A DNA stretch of 64,000 bases from Dactylis glomerata. Its lineage: Eukaryota; Streptophyta; Magnoliopsida; Poales; Poaceae. Location of the stretch: positions 1,754,509 to 1,818,508 of the forward strand of contig QXEO01002102.1 in the NCBI GenBank assembly GCA_007115705.1. Reading direction: 5' to 3'. Both the position numbers and the translations under genes were made by a program. A model generated the notes under the pieces. It saw nothing but the letters and a program-made list of their open reading frames with translations. It had not been told where the DNA came from and did not search any database. Positions within the stretch are counted from its first letter, which is position 1. Each line of letters opens with the position of its first letter. Shown piece by piece: positions 20,804 to 31,500 of this stretch.

Positions 20804-21138
20804 TGACGAGGGTTAACTCGACAAATGTCCTAGATGAAGGACTTAGGATCGGGGAGATAGGGCGTCGGATGAACTCGAAGGTAAAGTTAGTCGAAATAGG
20901 TGTATATCAAAAGTAAACTTGGGTGTTGAACCTGGCTTGCTTTCAATCTGCCCTACACCGTTCCCTCCTGGCCCCTATATATAGGTGGCCAGGTCTCGAG
21001 GATCGGGTAGGGTCCGATACAGATTACAATATCGACATACGGTAAGAACTCGTATCTCGACTATCATTACAATTGGGCCTAGCTTAACGGGCCTCAGGGA
21101 TACTCAACTAGCGGGCTCTACTAGCTATACCCTTGTCA
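20804..21138 (-). repeat. 5' LTR of the outer Tat-type element
   Basis: It is 335 bp with TGACGAGG...CCCTTGTCA ends, followed by the target copy ATGAG (21139-21143). Nine differences from its partner at 3228 were counted by eye. The hAT transposase resumes directly after the target copy. Confidence 0.92.
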
Positions 21139-21143
21139 ATGAG

Positions 21144-21870
21144 ATAAGTACATTGTTCTCTGGCACTGATTATGTCACTGCCAATGTGTACTTTCCTAAG
21201 ATATGTGAAATCAAGATGAAAATTAGGCAGTGGGCAACCTCTTCTAATTTGGTAATCCAAGAAATGTCAAGTAATATCATACAAAAATTTGATAAATATT
21301 GGAAGTATATACAAGGGCTAATGGGCATAGCTACACTCCTTGACCCTAGATATAAGAGGCAAATGTTGGTTGCATGTTTTGCAATGCTTCATGGCATGGA
21401 GCCATCCTCTTATGAATGCATAGAAATGGTTGATAGTGTTGTTGCTAGTCTTCATCAATTGATTGAGGAGTATGAAGTGGATGGAGATGAATATCAACTA
21501 GCCGGAGAGTGTTCTTTTCCTCAATGCCAGCTCCAGCCATTATGTTTTTCTTCCATAATATAGTAGCATAACAAAGGCCCGCAACTGCTAGACTTCAGAG
21601 TGAGATGGATCACTACTTGTGTGATGATTTGGTGCCATATACTAAGATGTTCAGTGTGTTGGATTGGTGGAAAGTGGCTGGCACATGGTACCCAACACTA
21701 AGGAAGATAGAAAGAGACATATTTGCAATTCCAGTCACAACTGTTGCTTCCGAATCTGCATTCAGTACAAGTGGCAAAATAGTGAATGAACATAGGAGCC
21801 GACTCACTTCTCACATGCTTGAGGTTTTGATGTGCTATTAGGAATGGCTTAGAAATAAGTACAAAGGTGA
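21144..21870 (+). pseudogene. hAT transposase, downstream piece with dimerisation domain
   Basis: This piece starts ISTLFSGTDYVTANVYFPKI, a conserved hAT segment, then LLDPRYKRQM. After a broken stretch at 21540-21600 comes the C-terminal hAT dimerisation domain (LDWWKVAGTWYPTLRKIERD, then IPVTTVASESAFSTSGKI). The dimerisation domain holds transposase subunits together. A TAG at 21839-21841 replaces a conserved glutamine codon just before EWLRNK. The frame is continuous with the upstream piece once the LTR element and one target copy are disregarded. Confidence 0.88.
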
Positions 21871-22642
21871 GCAAATGATGCATCTTTGTTACATTGACCT
21901 GATTTAATGTCTATTCTTACGTATGCATGTTAGATCTTGTATGTGCAAAATTTGTTTCTTGTAGATGCTCATATTGGTGAAGGCAGCTTCTGGACTTGTC
22001 TTCAAGACAAACAAGAAGAAGATGAGGTTAGTATGATTGTGTTTATTTGTACCATATTTCTGTGACTGCAATGAAAATAATAATAAGAATTTACTCATGT
22101 TTGCAAATATCCAATGAAACTAGGATTCATGTTTGACCTCTACATGAGGATTCCTTCTTGCTGAAACTGGAGTTGGAGCATTGGAATATGAAGCATGCAA
22201 CTTGATGTGGCATATGGTCAAAGGCTCAAAGTGCTTATGTTTGTCTACTCGTTGTTGTCATCACAGCTATACTTTGCCATTCTTGATGGTGAAGATCCTT
22301 AAGAACTCCATATGCGTCTCTCAGCTCTCCAAGTGAAGTTAATTGACCTTAAGAACTCCATAGGCGCTCTCCTGGTTGCTGGAACTTGCTGACTTGCTGG
22401 AAGCTTGGAACCTGTAGCTTTGCATGATTGCATTATTGCATTTTGCTTAAAGTTATTTGGTACTCCGTACTCAAACTTTTGAAACCTGTGTGGCTGTGAA
22501 GCTGTATACTACTATTTATTTCTATTCCTATTATTGTATATTGCAAACTGCATGTGTTCCTACTATTCTTTGCAAGCTTTGCGGCTTTGCTGTAGCTTGT
22601 TCTACTTGTGAAGTTGTAATAATTGTTGGTTGCTGCTACTGA
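21871..22642. other. 3' region of the hAT, no gene
   Basis: AT-rich sequence with a short direct repeat (CTTAAGAACTCCATA near 22300 and 22348). It may contain further small exons or 3' untranslated sequence of the hAT gene. I see no other feature. Confidence 0.4.
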
Positions 22643-22810
22643 TGGGTACCCATCGGGTCTCCAAACCCGTCCGGGTACGGGTATGGTGGAGATCTGGACC
22701 CAGCGGCGGGTATGGGGCGAGTGGCGAGGACGGGGCAAAGGGTCAGGTGCGGGTATGGGGGTGCCAAACCCGGCCCCGAACCCGGCGGGTGCCATCCGGA
22801 CGTCTTCCTC
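22643..22810. repeat. GGGTA-rich block, probable hAT subterminal repeats
   Basis: Repeated GGGTACCC, CGGGTACGGGTATGG, GCGGGTATGGGG and CCCGGCCCCGAACCCGGCGGG motifs occur in both directions. Such motifs are common near the ends of grass hAT elements, where transposase binds. No terminal repeat or 8-bp duplication was found next to it. Confidence 0.5.
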
Positions 22811-23886
22811 TCCTTGTCATCCCGTTGGTGAAATTCCGCTTCGCCTACGTGTGTACAACAAATTCCGCACCTACTAGACTATCACAACATTTTAGAAAAA
22901 TTCTCAAAAAAACAAACATTTTAGAAAATTGATATAGCCGTCTATATGAATCGTTTCTATGTAATCGGACAGTTGGATGTACTATCTGCTCTATTGGGGT
23001 TCTCTTTTTATTGTAGCTTCCTTGGTTTTCTAGTATTCTCTTCTATAGCATTCCTACTAGTTTTTCATTCTGTTTTTTCTTGTTATGTTTTCTGTTCGTT
23101 TCTTTATAGAAGTCAATTTTCTATTGTTTTCATTATTTTTCTGTGGTGTTGTCCAACTTTCTCACAATTGCTCGAACTTTTCTACTTCTCCTACAATTTT
23201 TTAGCATGCTTTTATTTTAGTAATCTTTGATCTTGTCTCGTAATTGTATCACTAGTTTTATTCACAAAAAGACATTCCATTTTTCATCTCTCAACTTTTA
23301 ACAAAGTTCACTTTCCGCCCTAAATGTTTTGTTCAGTACAAAACGGACCCTAAACTTTGTCGGCCCATCCAAATGCCTGGTTCTACTGATTTAGTTGAAA
23401 ACATCAAACCATGGCGAAAAAAGCCAACTTTACGTGCACAGCTTGTGCAGGTCAGTCTTACCCAAAATAAATCCCCATTGCCTATTTCTTGATTAGGTTG
23501 CCCTGAATTTTCATCATGATCGCTTGAATGCGCCCATATCCGCTCGTCAGCCATCTCGATTTTTCATTGTGATATCCCGCTTGTCTACCATGTCATGCCG
23601 CTCTTGTGGGCCCAACTAGTGAAGCTCGCCACGCCCGTAAACTTAGGTGAGGTATCCCGGCAGCCAACTTTTGGTATTTAGGGTTAGGGTTTATGGCGGT
23701 TAAGCCTAGTTTAATTCCAATAAAACTATGTGTGGGAATGTAATGAACTGAAGATGACCCATGTTTTGGTGTATCGTGTGATCTATGTTCTTCGTTGAAT
23801 TTTGCCACAAAGGCTTTTTTAATCTGCAGTATGTTCTAAGGGCTCTATTCTAGCAAATGCATTTGCGTACTGCAAATTAGTGATAA
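22811..23886. other. unassigned intergenic sequence
   Basis: I see no gene. A plus-strand hydrophobic frame at 22946-23230 has T-rich composition and is judged a chance frame. The segment at 23290-23830 (with 'aaaacggaccctaaactttg') resembles sequence often repeated in grass intergenic DNA, but I cannot name it. Confidence 0.4.
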
Positions 23887-24341
23887 GGGCATGTACAATG
23901 CCAGGTGCTAATACGGGCGCTTAGAGTGAAAAAAATTAATTAAAGGAAATTAGATTATATTCTAAGCGCCCTTGCTGCCAACAGTAGACGCTAATCACGG
24001 GCGCATAACTGCCCCGCCGCTTAGCTTGTTGCCTTCCGATCTACACTCGATACAAGGCCAAGCATCGACGCTTTTTCTTGCGTCGCTGCCGCACAGGCGC
24101 TAGGAATCAAATCCAAAACTGCCGATCTACCGGGATTCTGATCCTAGCGTACACTCATAGCGCCTTCCATTGTACTCCCTCCGTTTCAAAATATAAGATG
24201 TTTTAGCTTTGTGAAACAAATGCATTTAGACATCTTTTAGTATGTAGGTTCACTTGAATATGTACACTAAAAGATGTCTAGATACATTTACTTCACAAAC
24301 CTAAAACATCTTATATTTTGAAACGGAGGGAGTAGATGCCC
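23887..24341. mobile_element. Tourist-type (PIF/Harbinger) MITE, interrupted by a Stowaway
   Basis: The terminal repeats are GGGCATGTACAATGCC (left) and, once the inner insertion is disregarded, GGGCATCTACAATGG (right, reverse complement). The 3-bp target duplication TAA lies at 23884-23886 and 24342-24344. Without the Stowaway it is about 295 bp. No coding capacity. Confidence 0.85.
24175..24332. mobile_element. Stowaway (Tc1/mariner) MITE inserted in the Tourist terminal repeat
   Basis: It is 158 bp with near-perfect terminal repeats starting CTCCCTCCGTTTCAAAATAT and a TA target duplication (24173-24174 and 24333-24334). Its two halves fold into one long hairpin. It sits 7 bases inside the right end of the surrounding Tourist element. 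Confidence 0.95.
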
Positions 24342-24409
24342 TAAGGGGTACCATTTATTGATTATAAGGTAGCGCAGTATAAGGGATATGATAAAGATGT
24401 TGTAATCTA

Positions 24410-24530
24410 CTAGTAGATGGTGTTGTGATGTGTTTGGCATACGTGGTCTGTCCTGATTGATGTCATTTGCTTGTAAACTTTTTCTGCCTTCTATAAAAAT
24501 AAGGTACATGATTACATACTCTCAAAAAAA
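24410..24530 (+). mobile_element. 121-bp retroposed fragment (LINE or SINE 3' end) with 20-bp target duplication
   Basis: The 20-base duplication GATAAAGATGTTGTAATCTA flanks it exactly at 24390-24409 and 24531-24550. The fragment ends in CTCAAAAAAA and contains TTCTGCCTTCTATAAAAATA, like the 3' ends of grass LINEs. A poly(A) tail with a long target duplication is the mark of target-primed reverse transcription. Confidence 0.85.
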
Positions 24531-24550
24531 GATAAAGATGTTGTAATCTA

Positions 24551-25577
24551 TCCCAACCGTCTCCATGTCTTCAGAATCAACATGTATTGGGTAAAGCACA
24601 TTACCAGTTCTTTTCTTATTTATTATACATATTTCACTTGTTATATGCTTAGAACTATTGATACTTGTTGACAGCCATGTTGTGTATGGAGAATGTTGAT
24701 GGATAAGAGAGTGATCAGATCTGATCATGTGATTTCTGTTCAGTCGGATGGAACGCTTGGGCCTAGCTGCCTTTTGTAACTCGGCAGTGCCTCCGAGCTG
24801 GCTCGGCTCGTCCTGAAAAATAAACAAGCTTTTGCCAGGGCGGCCAGAGCAGCTTGGCCTGCGTTCAAGAGGACACACATCAGTTATTCAAGAGACAGAT
24901 TGTGACGGAGCAGGTGCAATGTGCAATATATAACCTAGTGCAAACTGCTCATCATCATCTGCACAGGCAGTACAACTTGCAACTTGGATTATTTCTCCTA
25001 GCGTTATGTGCAATTTGCTCCAAATGACACACATCACATGCACTGTGGAAAGTTTACGTTTCGTCTCACCAGGTACGTCACTTTCTTGGTAATTCAAGGC
25101 ATATAATTTGAGCCTGTTGTGGTGTGGAGCTCACAAGGGCAGCAGATCAACATGGCCATTTCAACTTGGAGAACGAAGTTCCAACAATACGGAAAGTAAA
25201 CAAGAGCTAGAAAACTGGACGGAACGTAATCAAGAGCTCGAAATTGTATCAACGAAACCAGACAGATCGGAAACTCCCTCTGCTTTGCACAACAGCCAGA
25301 TAGAAAGTTCATCCAACTGTGGCCCAAGCGTTGAAAGATATGGAACTGCAATAAATAAGAGATAAACACCAAACAAGTTAAGACATAACAACATTGATAT
25401 ACCTATCTAAGTATCTGCCTTTCACCACAAAGTAGCTTCTAAGCAATGAGAGGGACATTTGAGTTGTATTAACACGAGTGAGAACATATCAGGTTAAAGT
25501 TACGATTACTTGGAAATGGAAATGTAGCAAATTTGAGTGGGCAACCCATTTCAAGCTGATTTAACAGAAAGTTCACC
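24551..25577. other. 3' flank of the host gene
   Basis: On the minus strand this follows the stop at 25578-25580 and should contain the 3' untranslated region. A possible splice acceptor (TTTATTGCAG on the minus strand near 25357-25366) is followed by about 38 open codons ending at TGA. That may be a further exon or an alternative end. No other feature is seen. Confidence 0.35.
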
Positions 25578-28500
25578 TTAAACTTGTTGCTGCTTCTTAT
25601 CGAGAATTTTCTTCCAGCGTTTCTGATCGAGTATCATTGTCATGTCTTGCCAGCTGAGATAAGAAAATCATATGATTATACACGGACAATTACAAAGAAT
25701 TTAAAAAGGTGTATTTATGGAGAAAAATATAGTGGAGATCCCACATACACTGTGTTCTCTCAAGAAAAATAGGATTATTATTTCTCAATTTCGAGGGCAT
25801 GCCTGGCGCAGTGGTGAAGTCATCCCCACTTGTACCACGAGGTACTGGATTTGAACCAGCCTCTCTGCATTGCACTTTGCAAGGTGAGACTAGTTTCCTA
25901 TAATCCCTCCCCGGACCCACCTTGTGTGGGAGCTTCTATGCACTCGGACTGTCCTTTTTATTTTCCAAATTCGACCTTCAATTGGTAGCTCAACTAGCAA
26001 GACTTCGGGTATCTATAGTGGAAATTGTGACAAAATGATCTGTCTTACTATTGCCTTCTCTATAAAATAACTTGAATGCACATGAATTGAAACTGAAGTG
26101 CTGACACACATGCCTATGCCATAATTCCATGTCCAGACAAGCTTTTGCTAGTCAAAAATGCACATGAGTGTAATCCTTCGCACTTCCGTGGAATCATGTT
26201 GGAACCAATCTTGCTATTAGTGTTAAGTGTATATGATTGGATCATGTTTCATTTTGTAGTTAAGGCATAACACTACAAGCTGTGTATGCATATACGCCAA
26301 GGAATTGGAGCAGCCGAGTCGCATGGCAGATCAACATGGAGGAAGAAACAGGAGCTATTTGCTGAGCCTTGGTTCTGTAGATGTGTATCCAAAACGTTCT
26401 GCAGGCATGGTTGTCACTCAACGTGTGCATGTGAAGTAATTAGTGGATCAAGGAGTTAGTGACTTGTTATCACGTTATGGCATGCCAAGTTGAGGAATAC
26501 ATAAAAAAGGTGCAAGTGCATGTTCCGCAAAAGTTGCACAATACAACAGGTGAAATGATATCAACAGTTCCATAATACATCAGGTTTTACTTTAACTTCA
26601 CATAACACCATATCTAATATAATGTTTCTCACTTTCTACCAACCTGTGAATGACACCATGATAGCCAACTACACCTTTAATTCTAAAATAATTGAAATTT
26701 TAGTTTTCTCCTAAGTCAAACTACTTTAAGTTTGACCAAGTTTATAGAAAAATATATCAAATTTTAGAACACTAATTTAGTTTTATTAAATTCATCATAC
26801 AATATATTTTCATACTAGAACATTGCAAATGTTGACATTTAAAAAAATCAGGTCAAACTTAGGGTCCGTTTGGTTTAGCTTTTTCTACCTACTTCTACTT
26901 TGAAAAAGCTAAACGCTAACCAAACAACTATTTTTCGTAGCTGCTTTTCCTAACGCAACGTGCTTTTCGTAGTGTATTTCTCACAGCAGGCTGACCCCTG
27001 CTTTGGCTGCGGTGACTTTCAATTTCGCATAAAAATTACCCACCACTGCCCCTCACAAGTCGTACCGATTCACTTCTATTCCTCTCCTCAGCCCCGGGCG
27101 ACCCCTCTTGTCTTCCTTCTCTCGCCCTAATCCCCGTCGGGAGGAGACAGGCCGACGGGATCCAGGTGACCATGGACTGCCGCCCGCCTCCGGAAGCGTC
27201 TGCACTGGATCCCTAGACTACGCACCCGCTAGCCGCGGCAAATTTCCATAGGGGCGTCTCCCACTCCCAGTCCCGGACCTCGTGGAAGATCTACATGCCG
27301 CCGCAGCTAGTAGGAGCTTAGCTTGGGCCTGCGTCTGGTCGCGGTCCGCCTCCAAGCAGCAACACGACGCAGCCTAGAGGTCTCCATGTCCTGCCTGTAG
27401 TCGCTCGAGCCGAGCCAGATGCTCTTGAATCGTGATTCGTGACACGACAGTTTGACAGCGACTCGATTATGAATTGTTCTTACCTGCATACACACGTACT
27501 TGTACGAACCAGTTCTTGAAATTGATTATTGCAACCTGCGTACATATCTTGTTTGCAAATATCGTTGATCTGTATAAAAAATTAAGACGAGGAACGCTGA
27601 GGTTTATTTGTGCACCGAGTAGGATAAGTGAGAGAAAAGGCTGATTTTTTTCATTCCAAAATGGTCTTTTATATTTTCAATTATGTAGAGATCGGTACTT
27701 TACAATCAATTAGCATTTAAAATAGTTTTATTTGGGTCTTGGAAGAAATGCAGGCAAATCATATCAAATTCATAATTTCACAGTTGTTCCAACCAAACAA
27801 CTTTTTGCCTTTTCACAGTTCTCAACTCACAGCAGCTTTCTCACAGTTCACAGCTCACAGCAGATTTTTTAGAATCCACAGCAGAATCAAACACACCCTT
27901 AGAGACCTAGGGCAAAATTAGAACTTCAATTATTTTGGAACAGAGGGATTAATATGAAACTGAAGGTTTAACTGTTATCTATTTAGGAGAGGATCGATCA
28001 ATGGTACTGATACGTGAAACAAAAAAAACAAAAGGCAAAAGGAGTTGATGAATTAGTCTGCCATTGTAGCAGATGAGCTATCATATCAATATGTATGGAG
28101 CCAAATAAGACATGAGAAAGAGAACACTGAACAACAAACGCCATTATAACAGTGAACAATATCAGCGCATGAGCCAAAACAGCAACAATAACACACGCCG
28201 ACAGAGAACACAAGAAAAGTTTGCGCTTTGATAATGCTAACAAATATAGTACTCCCTCCGACCACTAATTACCTATCGCTAATGTGGATATATCTAGACA
28301 CATTTTATTGCAACGGTCTAAGCCATGAAATTAATCAAACGAGGTTTCCACTAATGACATAAGTGCTGTCAGTGGCAATCCCAAATGCAGACAAGTCCAA
28401 AACTGAAGAGGATAGGCGAAGTAGGAATGATAGGAAAGAGAAAGGACATGGGGCATGGTCAAGCCTGGTGCACCGCGAAACAAAATTGAATTGTCTTTGG

Positions 28501-31500
28501 TGCTATGCAAAACTTCCTCTACACCTGGTGCTTTCCACAACATAAGTCACTAACTGTAGGGAAGGAAAAGAACTTATGTACAAGAAAAAAGTGGGTTGCA
28601 CAACATGTATATACAACAACATCCAGAAGATTTAGTCAAACATTCCAAGCCAGTCCAAGACTCGTCCTTCAGTCTGACAAGTTAAGCACTCTCTTAAAGA
28701 GATGTTTTCATGACTCTAACACTAGCAGTGACACTTTCAAAGATATTTAATAGAAATTCTCGAGAAGAGTATGGTCATGGGCTTGTGGTGGAAAAACAGT
28801 AGTACATGCCAGTAGGGAACTAAACCATGGGTATGCGCAAGATAAGGCAGCTGGGAAGAGAACGATGAAGCTGGAGGAATATGCTAATACCATACCAAAC
28901 ATGTTCTGTGCATGAACATTTACCAGTATAGAATAATCAAGACCCACACAACTACTATCTTCTCTGTAGGATAAAATAATATCCTACGTCTACACATTTC
29001 AAGGGAGAATTGTTTGGTTTTTTACCTACATTTAAATACCATATTTGCCATTGTTCTGAACATATATGCATCAGGTAGCATGAGGATGAGTGCATATTGT
29101 TTATGTTTTCCAGAATAACTCAAGTTCTGAACAAAGGGCAAAGGTGCATTAGATAAACAACCTATATTTGCATATTAAATGGAAGGGACATAAACTCTGG
29201 ATATTTGATAATGGTTTTGTCTAACTCAGCTGTGTATTCGTAGTTGCTTCAGAAACTAGTAAATGTGCACGTGCAACGCACGTATAATTTTTTTTTTTTT
29301 TTTTTGCTCATTTTAGTTAGACAATAAATATTAAGCAAATTCATAAACGATTTTATAAGTTCCAATAATGCACTTCATAAAACAATCACAAAGCTTGCGC
29401 TCAAAGCTTCTTAATTTATCCATCCAGTTTACAGAGAACAAGGCGCATTCGTCTAAATCTATAGCTCGGAAAACTCTTAGATATTTTATACTTGCAGACA
29501 AGGTGTTGCCTGTTCCACATAACTTGTTTTCCTTTACTGGAGAAATTCATTTTTGCGCACATTGAAACTAGGGCACTCCACTATAGACTTCCAGTTCTCT
29601 CTTTAGAAAATCACGTTCAACATCCCAAGAGGCCAACTACGAATGTCAGATGATAAAATGAATTTTGCTTACTCTCCTTCTGTGGGGGCCTCTGGTGGTA
29701 TTCTAGTAATGTGGAAATCCAGCATTTTTCAGGGAACCCTGATTCAGTCTAAGCGTTTTGGAATTATAATTTCCTTTCAGTCTGCCCACTCTATGCAAAA
29801 ATGGACCCTTGTGGTTGTGTATGGCCCTTGTCAGGGGGAGCTTAGAGACTTGTTTGTGCAATGGCTTTATAATCTCAGAATTCCTGATGATGAGCTGTGG
29901 CTTTTCATGGGAGACTTTAATTTCATCAGATCTCAGGACAACAGAAATGTCCCTGGAGGTGATGTAAATGATATGTTTTTGTTTAATGATCTTATTGATC
30001 ATTTGGGCTTGCTAGAGTTACCTATCAAAGGAAGATCCTTCACATGGTCAAATATGCAACAGTCTCCTCTTCTAGAGCAGCTAGATTGGTTTTTTACCTC
30101 CTCCAGCTGGATTTCCTCCTATCCTAACACTGTTGTTACTGCAATGGCTAGGCCCACTTCTGATCATGTCCCTTGTATTGTCAGCATTGATACAGTCTTT
30201 CCTAAGGCACAATTATTCAGATTTGAGAATTTCTGGATTGATCAGCCTGGGTTTTATGATTGTGTCAAAGAGGTTTGGGGTAGACCCACCAGAGCAATAT
30301 CTAGTTCTGCTGTCCTCACTGAGAAAATGAAGGCTTTGAGAGCTGCTTTGAAGAAATGGAAATGCAGCCTATCCAAGCTTAAGACACTAATCTCAAAATG
30401 CAATTTGGTAATTCTTTATTTTGATGAGCTTGAGGAAGAAAGGCCTTTGTTTCTGCCAGAGCAAAACTTCAGAAGAGCTGTTAAAATGCATCATGAGAAC
30501 TTACTGAGAGTTCAATTCCAATATTGGAAAAAGAGATGTACAATGAGATGGATTAAGCTGGGTGAGGAAAATTCAAAATTCTTTCATGCAATGGCCACTG
30601 AGAGGTTTAGAAGAAATTCTATCACCAGCTTGCAGTTTCCAGATGGGCACATTGTTACTGACCATGATCAGCTGGCTAACATAGCATGGTCTTGTTATAA
30701 GGAGAGAATGGGTACTTCCCAAGGAATAAATATGTTGGTTGACTTACAGCATTTAATCACAAGGGTAGATGGCCTGGACACTCTGGTTGTTCCTTTCTCT
30801 GTGGAGGAAATGGATAATCTTGTTAATCCTATGAAGGTGGATAAAGCCCCTGGACCTGATGGTTTTAATGGCATGTTCCTCAAGAAGTGTTGGGATATAA
30901 TAAAGGAGGATTTTTATGCTCTGGCTCATGACTTTCATCAGCAAGATATCTCTCTAGAAAATATCAATTCCTCCTTTATTACTCTTGTTCCTAAGAAGCC
31001 TTCCCCAGAGTGCATCAATGATTACAGGCCTATTTCTCTCACAAATACCTGCCTAAAATTCCTTACCAAGATGGTTGTTGATAGGCTGCAGGGGTTGATT
31101 CTGAAATGCATTCACAAGAATCAATATGGCTTCATCAAGGGCAAAACCATCCATGATTGTATAGCATGGTCTTTTGAGTATATCCACCAGTGCAAGGCAT
31201 CCAAGAAGCCAATTATAATTCTCAAGTTGGACTTTGAGAAGGCTTTTGATTCCATTAAGCATGAAGCTATGTTTCAGGTTTTAAGGGCCATGGGCTTTCC
31301 TGAGAAATTCATCTTTTGGGTGAAGATTATGCTGGAAACAGGGACTTCTTCTGTTTTAGTCAATGGAGTGCCTGGGAGAAAATTTAAGTGTAAGAGAGGG
31401 GTTAGGCAGGGAGACCCTCTCTCTCCCCTTCTCTTTGTTCTTGGAGCCAAATTACTGCAATACATTGTCAATGATCTTAAGGACAGAGGGCTTATAAATC

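Larger units (their letters stand above)
3228..21138 (-). mobile_element. Tat-type LTR element, non-autonomous (gag-protease plus antisense genes), with a nested insertion
   Basis: The element has 335-bp LTRs at 3228-3562 and 20804-21138, a 5-bp target duplication ATGAG on both sides, and a PBS at 20785-20801. Without the inner element and its extra target copy it would be about 9.1 kb. On the minus strand it encodes gag and a protease domain (20766 to 17700). No reverse transcriptase or integrase is visible. The rest is occupied by genes on the opposite strand. Comparing the two LTRs by eye gives 9 differences in 335 bases, against 4 for the inner element, so it is the older insertion, as nesting demands. 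Confidence 0.9.
2679..22810 (+). mobile_element. hAT DNA transposon remnant, split by nested LTR elements
   Basis: Two transposase pieces, 2679-3227 and 21144-21870, belong to one gene. The target duplication ATGAG (3223-3227 and 21139-21143) brackets the inserted LTR element, and the reading phase is kept across the gap. The 3' limit is approximate. A GGGTACCC-rich block at 22640-22810 resembles the subterminal repeats of grass hAT elements. I could not find the terminal inverted repeats or the 8-bp target duplication, and the 5' end is missing. Confidence 0.75.

Noticed and set aside
22640..22870. Terminal inverted repeat and 8-bp duplication for the hAT 3' end
   Set aside because: The GGGTACCC-rich block fits, but no CAGGG-type end with matching flank could be found by eye.
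22946..23230. Hydrophobic 94-codon plus-strand frame
   Set aside because: T-rich DNA gives Phe/Ser/Leu-rich frames by chance; no homology or promoter signs recognised.
25246..25365. Minus-strand stretch of about 38 open codons after TTTATTGCAG as a last exon
   Set aside because: It lies downstream of the stop at 25578-25580, and another frame is open over the same stretch, so coding cannot be shown; kept only as a remark.
25794..25870. tRNA gene
   Set aside because: Box A and box B are present, but there is no full cloverleaf; the whole unit matches an Au-type SINE.
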